From Alphaproteobacteria bacterium (GTDB taxonomy: Bacteria; Pseudomonadota; Alphaproteobacteria; Rhizobiales; Aestuariivirgaceae), in assembly GCA_024639035.1 (NCBI GenBank), contig JAHEJE010000152.1:1-7226 (forward strand): a stretch of 7,226 bases of DNA. The letters run 5' to 3'. Both the position numbers and the translations under genes were made by a program. Shown one piece after another: positions 5,461 through 7,226 of this stretch (position 1 is its first letter; every line of letters begins with the position of its first letter). The notes under the pieces are model-generated. The model made no database searches, was not told where the DNA came from, and was given only the letters and a program-made list of their open reading frames with translations.

Positions 5461-7226
5461 ATGAGTATCGCAAGAGACCTTCCGGCACTAAGCGTTCGGC
5501 GTCCCTATCTAGCGGTCGTTGCAAACCTCCTGATCGTGGTTGCCGGCATCAGTGCCATTTTCGGTGTCGAGGTGCGCGAACTGCCAGATGTCGATCGGCC
5601 GATCGTCACCGTGCGCGCCAACTACCCAGGCGGCTCACCGGAAACCATCGATGCCGAAGTGACCAGTGTGGTTGAAGGTGCTGTTGCCCGGGTCAACGGG
5701 GTCGTGGAAGTTAGGTCCTCGAGCGAGGAAAACAATTTCCGGATTCGCATCGTCTTTCGGCCGTCGGTCGATCTGATCACGGCAGCGAACGATGTGCGCG
5801 AAGCGGTCAGCCGGGTGCAGCGCCAGTTGCCGGACGGTGTGGAAGAACTGTCTGTTGTCAAGGCGGATGCCGATTCGCAACCGATCGTCCGCCTTGCCGT
5901 CTACAGTGACAATATCCCTATCGAAGACGTTACGCGCAGGGTCGAAAACGAAGTCATTCCCGAACTGGTCTCGGTAGACGGTGTTGCCGATGTGACCCTG
6001 TTCGGCAAGCGCCAAAGAGTAATGCGGGTCGTGCTCGATCCAATGCGGATGGCCAGCTACCGGCTGTCGGTCACGGATGTCGTCAATGTCCTGAAGAATG
6101 CCCGTTACGATGTCCCGGCCGGCAGTTTCAAGTCGCATGAGCAAGAAGTGATCGTTCGTGCCAATGCCTCGGTCAGCGGGCCACAGGCCATTGAGAACCT
6201 GATTGTCCGCGACCCGGTCCGGATTGGCGATATCGGCCATGCGCTGTTTTCACCAGCCGATGCCAGCAGCATCGTCCGTCTGGATGGCAAGCCAGTGGTC
6301 AATCTGGGCGTGATCCGGCGAGCGCAGTCCAACACTGTGTCGATATCGCGAGCTGTTGAAGAGGTCACTGCGAAACTCAACGGGCGCTATTCGGACATCC
6401 AGATCGTCACCGTTTCGGATGATGCGGTTTTCATTAAGGGTGCCATCACCGAAGTGCTGATCAGCCTGTCATTGGCCGTCATGATCGTCGTTGGGGTGAT
6501 CGCGCTTTTTATCGGCCAGATCAGACTGGCCTTTATTCCCGCGGTGGCGATCCCTGTCGCACTGGTGGGAACCGTCGCCGCAATCTGGATGTTGGGCTTT
6601 TCGCTCAATCTGATCACACTCCTGGCGCTTGTACTGGCCACCGGCCTCGTCGTCGACGATGCCATTGTCGTTCTGGAGAACATCCAGCGTTTCAGAGCGC
6701 AGGGTCTGGGTCGCAGTGCGGCGGCAGTCATCGGCACCCGGCAAGTCTTCTTCGCCGTGGTCGCCACCACTGCAACCCTGGTTTCGGTCTTTGCACCGAT
6801 TTCCTTCCTGCCGTCCACGGCAGGCCGGCTATTCGGTGAATTCGGGTTTGTTCTGGCCGTAGCGGTCTGTCTGTCGTCCTTTACCGCCCTGACTGTCGTT
6901 CCAATGCTTGCCTCTCGCCTCGCACTCAAGGACCAGACACCCAATTCAGCGGGCACGAGCATCTTTGAAGCGATCGGAAAGCTGATCTCCGGCACCTACG
7001 AGCGAATTTTGGATGTCGTGCTGAAAGTGCCTCTGGCGGTGATCGGCATGTGCACGATCATCATCGCCGGCGCGGCCATCACTTACGAGAAATTGGGCGA
7101 GGAGTTGGTGCCCGAAGAAGATCGCGGGCTCATTACCGTGCGGTTGACCGGTCCTGACGGTGTCGGCCTGGACTATACGGACCGGCAAGTGGAGAAGGTC
7201 GAAACAGTTCTGCAGCCGTTGCTCGA
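5461..7226 (+). CDS. RND multidrug efflux permease, HAE type (3' truncated by window)
   Basis: 588 codons are present and the frame is open at the right edge, so a little over half of a typical protein of about 1020-1050 residues is seen. It is the proton-driven pump of the tripartite system, in the inner membrane, taking substrates from the periplasm. Residues 12-34 form the first membrane helix. The N-terminal porter region follows, with LPDVDRPIVTVRANYPGGSP at 41-60 and EVTSVVEGAVARVNGV at 66-81. Membrane helices cluster at about 331-485. Within them, GLVVDDAIVVLENIQR (395-410) holds the paired aspartates D399 and D400 of the proton relay, equivalent to AcrB D407/D408. A further helix begins near 522, leading into LGEELVPEEDRG at the start of the second porter half. 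A weak GAAGG ends 10 nt before the ATG, within the adaptor coding end. Substrates cannot be read from this. Confidence 0.96.
   Translation, partial: MSIARDLPALSVRRPYLAVVANLLIVVAGISAIFGVEVRELPDVDRPIVTVRANYPGGSPETIDAEVTSVVEGAVARVNGVVEVRSSSEENNFRIRIVFRPSVDLITAANDVREAVSRVQRQLPDGVEELSVVKADADSQPIVRLAVYSDNIPIEDVTRRVENEVIPELVSVDGVADVTLFGKRQRVMRVVLDPMRMASYRLSVTDVVNVLKNARYDVPAGSFKSHEQEVIVRANASVSGPQAIENLIVRDPVRIGDIGHALFSPADASSIVRLDGKPVVNLGVIRRAQSNTVSISRAVEEVTAKLNGRYSDIQIVTVSDDAVFIKGAITEVLISLSLAVMIVVGVIALFIGQIRLAFIPAVAIPVALVGTVAAIWMLGFSLNLITLLALVLATGLVVDDAIVVLENIQRFRAQGLGRSAAAVIGTRQVFFAVVATTATLVSVFAPISFLPSTAGRLFGEFGFVLAVAVCLSSFTALTVVPMLASRLALKDQTPNSAGTSIFEAIGKLISGTYERILDVVLKVPLAVIGMCTIIIAGAAITYEKLGEELVPEEDRGLITVRLTGPDGVGLDYTDRQVEKVETVLQPLL

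Overview
The window looks like chromosomal DNA of an alphaproteobacterium, most likely Hyphomicrobiales (Rhizobium, Mesorhizobium or Hoeflea-like). The basis is moderate-to-high GC, the style of the OmpA C-terminus, an IS1182-family transposase of the kind common in rhizobia, and the resemblance of the RND pump to rhizobial ones. This placement is inference from family resemblance; no search was run.

Layout, left to right. (1) Positions 1-173 are the 3' end of an OmpA-family gene, probably ordinary chromosome. (2) At 243-287 on the minus strand lies a 3' fragment of a tRNA-Ala(GGC), from the anticodon loop through CCA, with no 5' half. This is the usual scar of a tRNA-targeting integrase. In this orientation, the DNA to its right would be the integrated element and the intact tRNA would lie beyond the window. 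(3) Positions 529-2118 hold a complete 1590-bp IS1182-family insertion sequence with an intact DDE transposase, imperfect 19-bp inverted repeats and a GACC/GACC direct repeat. Removing it rebuilds a short perfect stem-loop. (4) Positions 2275-2916 (minus) encode a secreted lectin-like protein with four cysteines. (5) Positions 3154-4020 (plus) encode a PEP mutase/isocitrate lyase superfamily enzyme close to the PA4872-type oxaloacetate decarboxylases. (6) Positions 4282-7226 (plus) are an efflux operon: a membrane-anchored periplasmic adaptor followed 6 nt later by an HAE-type RND permease that runs off the right edge.

The adaptor and permease should form a tripartite drug/solvent efflux pump with a TolC-like outer-membrane protein not seen here. 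No regulator gene is visible, but the 261-bp region before the pump carries three strong dyads and a plausible sigma70 promoter. The spacer between the lectin-like gene and the decarboxylase carries another perfect dyad, so both spacers look regulated. Nothing visible connects the decarboxylase or lectin-like protein functionally to the pump.

I do not see a clearly new multi-gene system. The most informative features are the tRNA scar, the IS insertion into a stem-loop, and the operator-like dyads.
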